From Paenibacillus lignilyticus (GTDB lineage Bacteria; Bacillota; Bacilli; Paenibacillales; Paenibacillaceae), in the NCBI RefSeq assembly GCF_017942085.1, contig NZ_JAGKSP010000001.1, positions 186,001 to 250,000 on the forward strand: a stretch of 64,000 nucleotides of DNA, read 5' to 3'. Both the position numbers and the translations under genes were made by a program. Below the pieces are notes generated by a model. It saw only the letters and a program-made list of their open reading frames with translations. It was not told the origin of the DNA and made no database searches. The first letter of the stretch is position 1. Every line of letters begins with the position of its first letter. Shown here piece by piece: positions 42,601 through 50,685 of this stretch.

Positions 42601-42671
42601 GGCGCCATCAATGCCAGCTTTCGCCGATCCTCGAATTTGACGCCGATCCATCGCAGTAACATTGCATTCAT
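39636..42671 (-). CDS. MFS/NTT-like membrane protein with HEAT repeats and degenerate cyclic-nucleotide-binding domain
   Basis: A 1011-residue protein. About twelve transmembrane segments (roughly 15-430) resemble an MFS or ATP/ADP-carrier fold. HEAT/PBS-lyase-like helical repeats follow (about 450-860, e.g. LEDPDYEVRAAGVRLLGRAD). The C-terminal 120 residues form a cyclic-nucleotide-binding (CAP_ED) fold with VFGET at the phosphate cassette. The arginine normally found ten residues after the FGE glycine is Ala958, so ordinary cAMP/cGMP binding is doubtful. It lies with the GNAT and cyclase-like genes beside the CIS. The start is ATG 42671 or ATG 42662; the ribosome site is weak. A link to the CIS is inference. 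Confidence 0.88.
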   Translation of the reverse strand: MNAMLLRWIGVKFEDRRKLALMAPVFFLCGISELLNYNGYMTLFNQRFGSEYLPYVYGAEAVIMPLEAWLMSWLTSRLTKPQLMRTLFAIMGVIIGVNAVALLLFNSMDISPRAYYPFLFLSSSFVVRQQTILLWSLAVDLCPTQQAKRLMPVFVSSAALGGIAAGGLAQVVSKWLGADAVYMLAPLFLLAGGVNYWKSIANYLVPLTLKQERSVASGAVEGGLSPGDYLKRSFTTPYLLVAIGIMTLMPALYFLMEYVFLNVTRTIYKTESEFASFFGLMTTLLFTIALLLQLFSNRLMAWLGQSNMLPAIAIVFTCGFVAAAATFGTSFILYSLSIGYMFLYLLLYYFAEPANQLFFKLLPMLQRDGYRYIAQGVAASSGILIGALLQSLHAELGLSLRLLAWIGGGGAVLLVLLTYIGKSLYIRELIRSVQTMSDTRQDLALAFDEYMRENKSPLMLDQLLANSNDYAREVALGMIGRTGDDTYLPKLLALVDDRSARIRIASLRAMNLERAELQALVKVASFLEDPDYEVRAAGVRLLGRADHMRHQAVYFVRLKLLDSSPKVVAEAVKALYYLQYEQSFEACYEVIQRYLKEGGEQTVYICRVIAELEMYSFLPDVEQLLGHTDPAVRAEAIACMGKLRHFAAIPWLLEQLEWAEPALYEVTIDAFIAMGSGAIEPLTDVLQQAQPKVWSAAIRALAALLDEAECQSELLGAALLKLEELWKSRDIEAALYKMELSTRAELARMRLTEHKSFLLDGVWTVMERIAEGDVVIAVRRAIEDEDEEIRESGLEALAEGSADKRLTAALLALFQGWSAPHTDMPHEQAIQVLRAAAGLQDMWLQLLASDALRREENEPLSGQQALMGMLDKVVFLKQVPFFSDLSLEELGYIAGIAVEEKHSAGTRLVASGEINNKLGVIVEGSVQLLASGSKHGMIAELGPKDVFGETSAIDATAATTTARSVGEVRILTLLGEEMAKLIRLHPEIGMGLLKASLARVRMLEQMIAQTG

Positions 42672-42708
42672 CGTTTAAGCACCATTTTACTTCTGTATTT
42701 GTTTACGC

Positions 42709-43239
42709 TCATGATCCGATAATTTCCTCGTAACGGATGCTGTTCAGTTTTAGGCTGTAGATTAACCGGTCTTCCCCTTCAAAATAATAATCGGGACAGC
42801 GGCCTGCCAGCGTAAAACCTTGACGCTCAAACAATCTGCGCACCGGCATGTAAATATCCGTGTCGCAAGTATACGTCAATATGTAACGAGCTGCCCTGGA
42901 ACGCAGCACCTCGATCATGTCGGTCAGCAGCAGTGAGGCGATGCCGTGATTGCGGTACTTCTTATGGACGACAAGATAATCCAAGTAGTAACCGCCCGTC
43001 TGCTGTTCATTTTGCAAATACCCGATTACGCCGATCATTTCGTTCTGTTCATTTTGAACAAAACGGTATTCATAGTCGGATGTCAGCGCATGGAGCGGAT
43101 TGGTCAGATAATGCTGGATTTCACCCGGCGTATGGTTGACATCGTCGAACGAGTCATCCGACAGAAAGAACGAGCTGATTTTCCTTGCTTCTACTTCCAG
43201 CTTGAGCGGTCGCACCTGAAAGATCGTTTGTCGTATCAT
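42709..43239 (-). CDS. GNAT-family N-acetyltransferase
   Basis: A 176-residue acyltransferase. The acetyl-CoA loop is VHKKYRNHGIASLLL (Q/R-x-x-G-x-G/A pattern), with preceding beta strands MIGVIGYL and YYLDYLVV, and a late strand PVRRLFERQGFTLAG. The start is ATG with GGGAGG 8 nt upstream. It lies 20 bp after the cyclase-like gene and 37 bp before the HEAT/CNB membrane protein, so the three probably form one operon. The substrate is unknown. Confidence 0.9.
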   Translation of the reverse strand: MIRQTIFQVRPLKLEVEARKISSFFLSDDSFDDVNHTPGEIQHYLTNPLHALTSDYEYRFVQNEQNEMIGVIGYLQNEQQTGGYYLDYLVVHKKYRNHGIASLLLTDMIEVLRSRAARYILTYTCDTDIYMPVRRLFERQGFTLAGRCPDYYFEGEDRLIYSLKLNSIRYEEIIGS

Positions 43240-43259
43240 TCGTTAATCCTCCCTTCGCC

Positions 43260-46040
43260 TTATGAAACGGCCAGCGTCCCATTCCAATCGACAGCAGTGC
43301 CCCTTTGGAAATATTCATCGCATAGATAGAAGTACAGCTTGGCTGTTTTATCGAGACGGTTCCACTTAATCACTTCAACGAAGGTCTCCCTAGCATCGAA
43401 GAACCGGCCTTCCTGATACAGCTGAATGCCCCGCTCGAACAGCTTCTTCGTCTTGTCCTTACCGGAGCGAAGCGCCTCCGTATCGCCTTCATAGACATCG
43501 TAAAGCTCGATTGGATCTGGATTGCCTTCGATATGAACGCGGCCAAGCCAGCGGAATTGGAACCGTTCCGGCGCTTCCATCGACTCCAACGCGGATCGCG
43601 TCACAAGAATGGAAACCCCCAGCGTCTCCGAAAGCTCTTCCAAACGCGAGGTCAACGTCACATCGTCCGAAATGACATTGCTCTCCATCTTCGTCTCTTC
43701 TCCGATAATACCGAGCATAAGCGGCCCTTTATGAATCGCGATGCCGATTTCGACCGGAATATAATTCACTTTGGCTCTGTGACCGTTATAGACGAGCAAT
43801 TCTTTCCGAATGGCGATTGCCGCTTTAATCGCATCCTCGGTTCGACTCGGGAACAAGGTCATGAACCCTGCACCCAGGTAATTGCTAATGAGACCGTTCT
43901 CCTTACGCACAAGAGGTCCGAAGCGACTCAGAAACGAGTTCATGAAATTGAAATTCTCTTTGGGCGTCAACCCTTTCGACATTTCATAGAACTGTCTCAG
44001 CTTCGTCACCATGACGACCATGTTCTGCTGCACCTGATCGCCGAGATGCACATCGAGAATGCCTCGTTTGCCCAAATATTTAAATACCTGCTGAGGCACG
44101 AAGCGGAACGATGCCTCGCTGAAAGCTGTGATATCGCTGATATATTGCCGAATATGGCGCACCATGAGATTAAACTGCTCACCGAGGTCTGCTACTTCAT
44201 CGCGCGAGCGAATATGGACTTCTGCGTCCCAATTGCCATTCGTAATATCGGTAACGCTCTTGCGCAGCTTCCGCAAGGACGCGAGCAGGAAGTAGGACGA
44301 TAACATAAAGACTAATAGGATGAGTACCGTAATGATCGTAATATTTTTGAATATCGTTTGATTAATCGTCGCATTCTCCGCCCGTAAGACGTTCAAATCG
44401 CGGCCAGTCTCGTAAATGCCGACAATATCGCCTTTCGAGTTGTACACCGGCGCAATCGCATAGGTCCATTGCCCATTCGCATCTACCCAGCTGCCGCTCA
44501 TGACCTGCCCCTGCTCTACGACAGGAAGGTTGTCCTCCGATAACGGGAACGGTTTAAACATGTTTACGCCATCGTCATCATCTGCAATGATATAGAGCTT
44601 GCCGTTCTCGTATTTGTAAACCGTGCTGTACAAGCCTCTGCGGTCAATGCTGTTATCATGCTGGAACAGCACGTTCATGCGCTTTTTGATCTCTTGATAG
44701 TCAGCGCTCATGAAATCATTCGGTGATGTGAGCTTCTCCAGCCGATCCCCATCGATGATGTATTTGCCGCTCTGCGCCAGCACAGACAGTTCTCGCTTCA
44801 TTTCCTCTTCCATTTTGCCGGAGAAACCGTCGTAGATGGAATTAGAAAGCAGCACCATTGATATCGTAACCAGAGGTACAAAAACGACCATTTGCTTGAG
44901 GAAAAACGAAATGCGACGGCGCATGATATGGATGTACACAAGACGCGCCGATGCTGCCAGCAACAGCAAACTTGCGGCGGCGGCACCCCAGACGAGCCAC
45001 TGCTGCGTTCGTTCTTGATTGCTGAAATGCAGCTGTGCAAAAGACGGCGTTACTGCCCCGTTGCTGCTCTGTTTCATCAATCGGTCAGCCAACAGCAGCT
45101 CAATGGTCCCATCCGCATGCAGGGAATAGTCCGCAAGCTCCAAGCTCTCCGCTTCCGGAGCAGCCGCTGACAGTGCAGGTTCTTCCAGCAGCAAAGTGAT
45201 CGGGTTCGCTGTATCAGGCGAAAGTTTCGTTAATGCGTTTATGGATCGATCGATGAACAAGATATTTCCGTTGCCGTCCAGCTTCAGACGCTCCGGGAAG
45301 TTTTTGCGTGTTTTCTCCATGCCTGCGACCGGATAGAGCGACTTGCTCGTCCCGTCTGCAGCCACTTGGTAAATCGCGCCTCGCTTAGTTGTGAAATAAA
45401 TGGAGCCCGGCTCTGTTCCATACACCTCAGAGAGGAATCGGTTTGGCGGGAGTTTAAATGCGAAGGGCTGTGTCCACTTCCCGTTTTCCAGAGAAAGCTG
45501 CTTTTGCTGAACTTCGTTTGCCTTGCTTATGTAGAAGGTTAATAGATTATCTTTTATTTGAAGCGCTCTTAGCTGGCCGATTCGCTTGCTCGTCTGGCCG
45601 CCTTTCCACATGAAGAGCTGTTTATCGAACTTGCCCTCTTGGGTATAGCGTACAATTTCCTCGGAATCCACATACAAGCCGTATTGATCGAGTACCGTAT
45701 TGATGGTATAAACCCGGCCCTGCTCATCCACGGCCAGCTCGCTGAAATTGCCGCGATTATTACTCGATTGTTTGATCCTGTACTTAAGCTTGCCATCGCT
45801 GTCAATGGCTTGAATTTGCTGCTTCGCATCGCTAATTACGTAGACATCGCCATTGTTTCCGGGTGCAATAGCCGACAAATTCGAAAGTGCAGTCGCATCC
45901 TTCGTCGGATTCCGGGTGAGCTCGTTTCGATGCAGAAACAAGTATACCGACAATCCTAGTAAACCGCATAAAAGTATAGTCAACCATAGACGGGGAAAGC
46001 TGCTTCTGTTCGAGGATTTAATAGGCCTTTGCTGATTCAT
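43260..46040 (-). CDS. Receptor-like class III nucleotide cyclase homologue, catalytic residues lost
   Basis: A 926-residue membrane receptor. TM1 at about 18-36 is followed by an outside NHL/propeller-like region (45-335), TM helices at 348-370 and about 383-402, a Cache-like region (405-560), TM about 565-587, HAMP (588-640) and a class III cyclase domain (about 665-870). A short TPR-like tail ends it (GIQLYQEGRFFDARETFVEV). Aligned to active cyclases, the first metal Asp is Lys680, the second is Ala724, and the conserved Asn of the SDDVTLTSRL region is Thr795. It is therefore probably not catalytic. It heads an operon with the GNAT and HEAT/CNB genes. GGGAG lies 10 nt before the ATG. Confidence 0.9.
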   Translation of the reverse strand: MNQQRPIKSSNRSSFPRLWLTILLCGLLGLSVYLFLHRNELTRNPTKDATALSNLSAIAPGNNGDVYVISDAKQQIQAIDSDGKLKYRIKQSSNNRGNFSELAVDEQGRVYTINTVLDQYGLYVDSEEIVRYTQEGKFDKQLFMWKGGQTSKRIGQLRALQIKDNLLTFYISKANEVQQKQLSLENGKWTQPFAFKLPPNRFLSEVYGTEPGSIYFTTKRGAIYQVAADGTSKSLYPVAGMEKTRKNFPERLKLDGNGNILFIDRSINALTKLSPDTANPITLLLEEPALSAAAPEAESLELADYSLHADGTIELLLADRLMKQSSNGAVTPSFAQLHFSNQERTQQWLVWGAAAASLLLLAASARLVYIHIMRRRISFFLKQMVVFVPLVTISMVLLSNSIYDGFSGKMEEEMKRELSVLAQSGKYIIDGDRLEKLTSPNDFMSADYQEIKKRMNVLFQHDNSIDRRGLYSTVYKYENGKLYIIADDDDGVNMFKPFPLSEDNLPVVEQGQVMSGSWVDANGQWTYAIAPVYNSKGDIVGIYETGRDLNVLRAENATINQTIFKNITIITVLILLVFMLSSYFLLASLRKLRKSVTDITNGNWDAEVHIRSRDEVADLGEQFNLMVRHIRQYISDITAFSEASFRFVPQQVFKYLGKRGILDVHLGDQVQQNMVVMVTKLRQFYEMSKGLTPKENFNFMNSFLSRFGPLVRKENGLISNYLGAGFMTLFPSRTEDAIKAAIAIRKELLVYNGHRAKVNYIPVEIGIAIHKGPLMLGIIGEETKMESNVISDDVTLTSRLEELSETLGVSILVTRSALESMEAPERFQFRWLGRVHIEGNPDPIELYDVYEGDTEALRSGKDKTKKLFERGIQLYQEGRFFDARETFVEVIKWNRLDKTAKLYFYLCDEYFQRGTAVDWNGTLAVS

Positions 46041-46173
46041 CTGTAGGACGCTCCCTTTCAGAGAGAAAAATAGCGATTTACTACCATACTACTACAAAGT
46101 GCGCCAAGAGACATCAAAAAACTGCATAATTTCGCCAAAAACCGACATCTCTTATTGAAGCCGGGAAATGCTT

Positions 46174-46192
46174 TATAGTACTATTAACTATA
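46174..46192. promoter_or_regulatory. Possible operator in the divergent cyclase/PAAR region
   Basis: TATAGT and ACTATA form inverted arms around a 7-bp centre in the 207-bp region between the divergent cyclase-like and DUF4280 genes. It is AT-rich and could equally be part of a promoter. Confidence 0.25.
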
Positions 46193-46247
46193 GAGAATAT
46201 AGTTCGGAAGACATCATTGAAAGTCTATCAGACAAAGGGGAACGATT

Positions 46248-46634
46248 ATGGGTCAGCTTGTTTGTCAAGGCGCGATGCTGCAGTGCTCATTTGGTGTAGC
46301 ACCGAGTGCGCTCAACGTCTTGCCCGCGAATCGGGTCATGACTGCGATGCCGATTGCCAACATTATGGACAATAAGCCAATGGTCAATATTATGCCCTTC
46401 GGTATGTGCAGCTCGCTCGCGAATCCCCAGGTTGCGGCAGCTACTGCGGCGGCGCTCGGGGCATTGACGCCAATGCCCTGCATCCCGGTTACGGCCGCCC
46501 CTTGGGCGCCCGGTTCTCCGACGGTCTTAGTCGCTAATATGCCGGCATTAAACAATTCTTCCAAATGTCTGTGCAACTGGGGCGGCATGATTCAAATTAC
46601 AGTGCCCGGTCAGTTCACGATCCAGGTGCCCTGA
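46248..46634 (+). CDS. PAAR-like DUF4280 spike-tip protein
   Basis: A 128-residue protein of the DUF4280 family, which resembles PAAR tips that cap the central spike of contractile injection systems. It shows the typical MGQLVCQGAMLQCSFG start, hydrophobic pseudo-repeats with VMTAMPIANIMDNKPM, and a C-terminal CNWGGMIQI. AAAGGGG precedes the ATG. Its stop overlaps the start of the MORN-repeat gene by one base (TGATG), so the two are translationally coupled. It probably sharpens or closes the spike of the CIS encoded from 48.9 to 64 kb. Confidence 0.88.
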   Translation: MGQLVCQGAMLQCSFGVAPSALNVLPANRVMTAMPIANIMDNKPMVNIMPFGMCSSLANPQVAAATAAALGALTPMPCIPVTAAPWAPGSPTVLVANMPALNNSSKCLCNWGGMIQITVPGQFTIQVP

Positions 46635-48568
46635 TGAAGATGCTGGAGCAATTCCTCAAACCGTTTATTAAACCATTCAAGAAACTCTTCATGATCCCCA
46701 TGAAGTATGCGAAGCAGCTGCCCAAGTTTCTGCTCGTGTTCCTTGGCAAATGGGTCAAATCGATTCTTAATCCGGCGGAACAATCGGTCAAAAACTATAT
46801 TCCGTTCGGCCGCTTCTTCATTGCGAAGAAGCTTGTAGTCATCATTGTGCTAGTCGGGCTCGTCATCTTCTATTTCGGCTTCATCAAGCCGCCGAAGATC
46901 CTGAATAAGCTGCTTGCACGCACCCCTAAGATTGAAGCAACCGCAGCAAGCTTGGCTTCCTTCACGGGCACGGCCAAGATCGTTAATGCGGATGGTTCGC
47001 TGCTCTACGAGGGCGGCATCGCTGCCGGATTATATGAAGGTCCCGGCAAGTTATATAGCAAGGATGGCAAACTCCTCTACCAAGGAGACTTTGCAAAAGG
47101 GCTCAAGAACGGCATGGGCGAGCTGTTCGATCAAGACGGCAAGCTGCTCTACCGCGGAACGTTCGCTCTTGATCAATATGGCGGTCCCGGGACTTTGTTC
47201 TTCAGCGATGGGAAGACGCATTATGCAGGCGACTTTGTCGGAGGTAAATTCGAAGGCAATGGCACGCTCTACAACGAGCTTGGCGGGATGCTGTATGCAG
47301 GCGGTTTCCTGCAAGGCGCTTACGGAGGCGTTGGCAAATCGTACGATACAGGCGGTGCTGTCGTCTATGACGGCAACTGGGCTAACAATGTGTATGAAGG
47401 CGCCGGGAAGCTGATGAGGCCGGACCAGACGGTGCAGGTCGAAGGCGAATTCAAGAACGGGGCGCTCTCCGGTGATGGCACCGAATATTATCCCAATGGG
47501 GTCGTGAAATACAAAGGCGCCTTCCAGCTTGGTTTATACAACGGTCTCGGCTCCTTGTTCACTGAGAAAGGAACCATAGCTTACACCGGCGGCTTCAGCA
47601 GCGGCGTGAAGCACGGAGACGGGCAATCATTCGATATCGCTACGGGAACCGTGCTCTATGCCGGCAAATATAAGAACGGTCGTTATGACGGCGTTGGCGC
47701 GCTTAATGACGCGGATGGCAATACCGTGTACAAAGGATTTTTCCAAGGCGGCAAGATCAACCTAGCCGGTTTCATCAGCCTCACACGCAAGAAGCTGCAA
47801 GATGTGCTCGGCGAAGCGGATGCTCCGGCTGAAACGGCGGCCACGGAAGGCGCTGAAGAAGCAGGCGCATTGGTTGATCCTCCTGTTGAAGAGCTGGCCC
47901 CCGCTGAGGACGGAGCCGGTGCGGTTCAAGATAATGCAAATGGAAGCACTTCAGGTAGCGGTACAGATGCTGGCGCTGGAACTGAATCAAGTCCGGGAAC
48001 TGAAGCTGATGCAGGAACAGGAACAGGCGGAGATGCCGGTGCGAAAGCAAGCGATGGGAAAGGAGCAGCCAGCACCCCTCCTGTAAGTGATGATAAAGCT
48101 GCAGAGGGCGATAAATCAAAACCGGTGAAGACGGCATCTGCCGAGAAGTCGTCGACAACGGAGCAAACTGCGACAACTAACGAGACTTCCACTCCAGAGT
48201 CTTCAACTACTGAGCCGCCAACCGCCCCTGAAGAGCTTCCTGCCGGCGATGCTGAGGCGACATTACCAGCCGGTCCATCGTTAATGACCTATGCCGCTTA
48301 TCAGCTGTCGTTCATGCTGGAGCCGGACGAAGCGAATCCCGAAGAGGCCTATGTAGCCGAGGTGAACCTCTGGAACAAATTCATTATTGCCGAGCTCCTG
48401 AAACAAGTCCAAGCCTTGAAGATTGAAGGCAAGAAAGAAACCATCGATGCCGACAAATCCATCATGGTTTATAAGCTCGGCGACTTCTATCTCACCTTTA
48501 CTTATTTTAAAGCGGAGAAAGTACCGGTCCGACTCAGCGTGACGAAATCGATGCTGCAAACCGAATAA
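46634..48568 (+). CDS. Membrane-anchored MORN-repeat protein
   Basis: A 644-residue protein. An amphipathic basic N-terminus (1-60) precedes one transmembrane helix (about 66-84). About eleven MORN-type repeats (LYEGxxxxGxxxGxG pattern, e.g. LLYQGDFAKGLKNGMG) span about 118-385. An Ala/Gly/Thr/Glu-rich low-complexity linker (about 400-555) leads to a C-terminal globular domain of about 85 residues starting PSLMTYAAYQL. The ATG at 46634 overlaps the DUF4280 stop. MORN repeats usually bind membranes or scaffold proteins. Coupling to a spike-tip gene suggests a membrane docking or firing role for the CIS; this is inference. Confidence 0.88.
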   Translation: MKMLEQFLKPFIKPFKKLFMIPMKYAKQLPKFLLVFLGKWVKSILNPAEQSVKNYIPFGRFFIAKKLVVIIVLVGLVIFYFGFIKPPKILNKLLARTPKIEATAASLASFTGTAKIVNADGSLLYEGGIAAGLYEGPGKLYSKDGKLLYQGDFAKGLKNGMGELFDQDGKLLYRGTFALDQYGGPGTLFFSDGKTHYAGDFVGGKFEGNGTLYNELGGMLYAGGFLQGAYGGVGKSYDTGGAVVYDGNWANNVYEGAGKLMRPDQTVQVEGEFKNGALSGDGTEYYPNGVVKYKGAFQLGLYNGLGSLFTEKGTIAYTGGFSSGVKHGDGQSFDIATGTVLYAGKYKNGRYDGVGALNDADGNTVYKGFFQGGKINLAGFISLTRKKLQDVLGEADAPAETAATEGAEEAGALVDPPVEELAPAEDGAGAVQDNANGSTSGSGTDAGAGTESSPGTEADAGTGTGGDAGAKASDGKGAASTPPVSDDKAAEGDKSKPVKTASAEKSSTTEQTATTNETSTPESSTTEPPTAPEELPAGDAEATLPAGPSLMTYAAYQLSFMLEPDEANPEEAYVAEVNLWNKFIIAELLKQVQALKIEGKKETIDADKSIMVYKLGDFYLTFTYFKAEKVPVRLSVTKSMLQTE

Positions 48569-48584
48569 TAGCTCCACGGCAAAA

Positions 48585-48621
48585 AGGCGGCGCAGCGTTC
48601 AACCTCTGCACCGCCTTTTTT
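48585..48621 (+). terminator. Rho-independent terminator of the DUF4280-MORN operon
   Basis: GGCGGCGCAG pairs with CTGCACCGCC (one mismatch) and is followed by TTTTTTATT, 17 bp after the MORN gene stop. Confidence 0.88.
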
Positions 48622-48671
48622 ATTGTCAAATGATCGGAGTGGCAGCTGATTACATGCGTGTCGAGTAAATA

Positions 48672-48850
48672 CTGCATGAAAATGCAACATAAGCAACTAT
48701 ATACGGTAGGGAAGGTAGATATGCTGCGTAATACGCAACATTTAGGCTTTATATGGCTTTTGGGGGCTCGTATTCTAAGAGAATGTTGCCTTTTCGGCAA
48801 CATTAGTGCTGTATTGCTGTTGGGTAGGGGAATATGTTGCAAATCGTATC
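48672..48850. repeat. Cluster of GCAACAT hairpins between convergent CIS operons
   Basis: The roughly 380-bp gap between the MORN gene and the 562-residue CIS gene holds no gene. It contains four hairpins on one theme: TGCAT-GAAA-ATGCA (48673-48686), TGCGTAATACGCA (48724-48736), AATGTTGCC with GGCAACATT (48782-48804), and ATGTTGC with GTGCAGTATT (48834-48860). They match the pair at 7.25-7.33 kb. Confidence 0.7.
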
Positions 48851-48882
48851 GTGCAGTATTTGGAGCACGCTATCCCATGCCA

Positions 48883-48926
48883 AACAAAAGCTGTCTCAAA
48901 AGTCACTACTCCACTTTTGAGACAGC
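48883..48926 (-). terminator. Rho-independent terminator of the CIS baseplate operon
   Basis: Minus-strand hairpin GCTGTCTCAAAAGT / ACTTTTGAGACAGC followed by TTTTGTTTG. It is nearly the same as the dehydrogenase terminator at 37451-37493, with one base pair changed in both arms. Confidence 0.9.
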
Positions 48927-48947
48927 CCTTCACTTTGCATTCCATAT

Positions 48948-50636
48948 CTATTTATCAGTTGATGCCGCTGCTTCCTTCATCCCCGCTTGGATCACCTTCG
49001 CAGCTGTCGTTGCTGCCGATTCGACCACTACAGCCGTTTCCGTTCCCGGCAGTTTCTTGAACGCCCACCAGCGCAGCTTGATCGCCGAAGCTTCTGTCGC
49101 TTGTCCGAGTTTCATCCCGATGCGGAACGTCCCTTTGCTTGGATAAACCACTGTGCCGAACGTAACGTTAGGCAGCTGGGATTCAAATTCGCTTCCTTTG
49201 AACACATCGGAAGATCCATAATATACCTGATCACTTGCTTGCAGCAGATCGGATGTAATATTCACATCCTTATCTTCGAGACCGACCATTACGTAAAGTT
49301 GCCCTTCGCCAAGCCCGCTCTCAATTTCGCCTGTCACATAATTCTTCTGCCCGCGAGAGAAGAAATAAAGACCGCTCTTGGCATTCGGCTCCAACTCCAC
49401 CGTTACCGTACCGGTAGCCATCTCATCTTGCAAATGCTGCGGCTGCGGAACGCCGAGCTTGAAGGAGAATTCACTCCGCTCCGGATTGTAATCCACATCC
49501 AGTCGAGGTTCTTCGCCGAACGGCACGGTAAAAGCTTCCGATGAAGTGAAGAACTTAGACAGCTGTTCATTCGTTCCGAAAGCGCCTACTCGCTGCAATA
49601 GCGATGGATTGTACACATATTCGCCGAATGGCACGCGCTCGACGCCTTCGATCATATAAGTCGGTCCCATCTGAAGCAAGCTGATCTTCGCGAGACAGAT
49701 GCTTTGCTCAGCAACGCCATCGACCGCTTGATCCAGCGTCCGATCAAAATAATCCCGCATGATGCGTTCAACCGCCGACTCGCTAATTATCTCAACTTCA
49801 TGTGTCGGATTACTATCGATCGGAACGCGCAGGTCTCCGATATTTAGGACGAAACTCTGACTATCGATGCGCAGCGATGCTTTCCGCCCATTCGCCCAAT
49901 TTGCCGCTTTCACGGAATACGTGTAGGTATATTCGGTTTCCTGGCCATCCCCCGGCTCTGAGAACGAAACCAAACCATCCGCCAGCCCGACCGGCGTCAG
50001 ACCGTCCGCTTCCACTTGATATTCCAGCGAAATGCGCGGTGTTTGCAGCGTTTTCTCTACAACAAGCGTCACATCGACTACCGCTTCCTGTCCTGCATAC
50101 TTCGGCATACGCTGATAGATGCGAACTTGTCCATCCTGATAGATTGGCGCAATGACCTCAGACAGACGAACATGCTCGAAGGAGGCCGGATCCGGCGCCT
50201 CTTCCTTGATAAATAAACGGTAGCTCTCCAGTACGCGATTATATTCGCTGACATCCTCGGATCGAACCGCGGAATTCGCAATCGCATGGACCGGCTCTTT
50301 GCCTTTCTCATCATAAGCCGCGTAGAGATAAACGTTCTTCTTATACTCGTTATTCGTGAAACCTTCGATCATCGACAGCTTCAGCGTCGTCGGGGATGGA
50401 ATAACGATCTCACGGCCGGCATAATCGATTGCCACGCCCATCTCAACCGTAATGGATTTGTCGTCGACCGCCACGACATGCATGCCGGACACGACCCCGC
50501 TTCCAACAAGAAGCCGATTCAGCAGACGGCGCTTATCGCCGACATATTTTTGCTCGGATTCGAAATCCCGAACCGTTAGCAGCTTCCCATAGAAATAACG
50601 ATTCCGTTCAAACGGGTAATACCTGCTTTTTTTCAC
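48948..50636 (-). CDS. CIS-associated structural protein of unknown role
   Basis: A 562-residue protein with no signal peptide. Its N-terminus, YPFERNRYFYGKLLTVRDFE followed by RRLLNRLLVGSGVVSGM, is a pattern I associate with proteins encoded at the end of phage-tail-like CIS clusters. The rest is beta-rich with no recognised domain, and the C-terminal 40 residues are Ala/Thr/Val-rich. The start is a GTG with AGGAG 8 nt upstream. It is the last gene of the baseplate operon, 49 bp after the gpI-like gene and just before the terminator. It may be a baseplate periphery or fibre-like component. Confidence 0.8.
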   Translation of the reverse strand: MKKSRYYPFERNRYFYGKLLTVRDFESEQKYVGDKRRLLNRLLVGSGVVSGMHVVAVDDKSITVEMGVAIDYAGREIVIPSPTTLKLSMIEGFTNNEYKKNVYLYAAYDEKGKEPVHAIANSAVRSEDVSEYNRVLESYRLFIKEEAPDPASFEHVRLSEVIAPIYQDGQVRIYQRMPKYAGQEAVVDVTLVVEKTLQTPRISLEYQVEADGLTPVGLADGLVSFSEPGDGQETEYTYTYSVKAANWANGRKASLRIDSQSFVLNIGDLRVPIDSNPTHEVEIISESAVERIMRDYFDRTLDQAVDGVAEQSICLAKISLLQMGPTYMIEGVERVPFGEYVYNPSLLQRVGAFGTNEQLSKFFTSSEAFTVPFGEEPRLDVDYNPERSEFSFKLGVPQPQHLQDEMATGTVTVELEPNAKSGLYFFSRGQKNYVTGEIESGLGEGQLYVMVGLEDKDVNITSDLLQASDQVYYGSSDVFKGSEFESQLPNVTFGTVVYPSKGTFRIGMKLGQATEASAIKLRWWAFKKLPGTETAVVVESAATTAAKVIQAGMKEAAASTDK

Positions 50637-50685
50637 TCCATCAGCTCCTAATCAATTAGTCGAGGATCATACGTCTGTTCATGCT

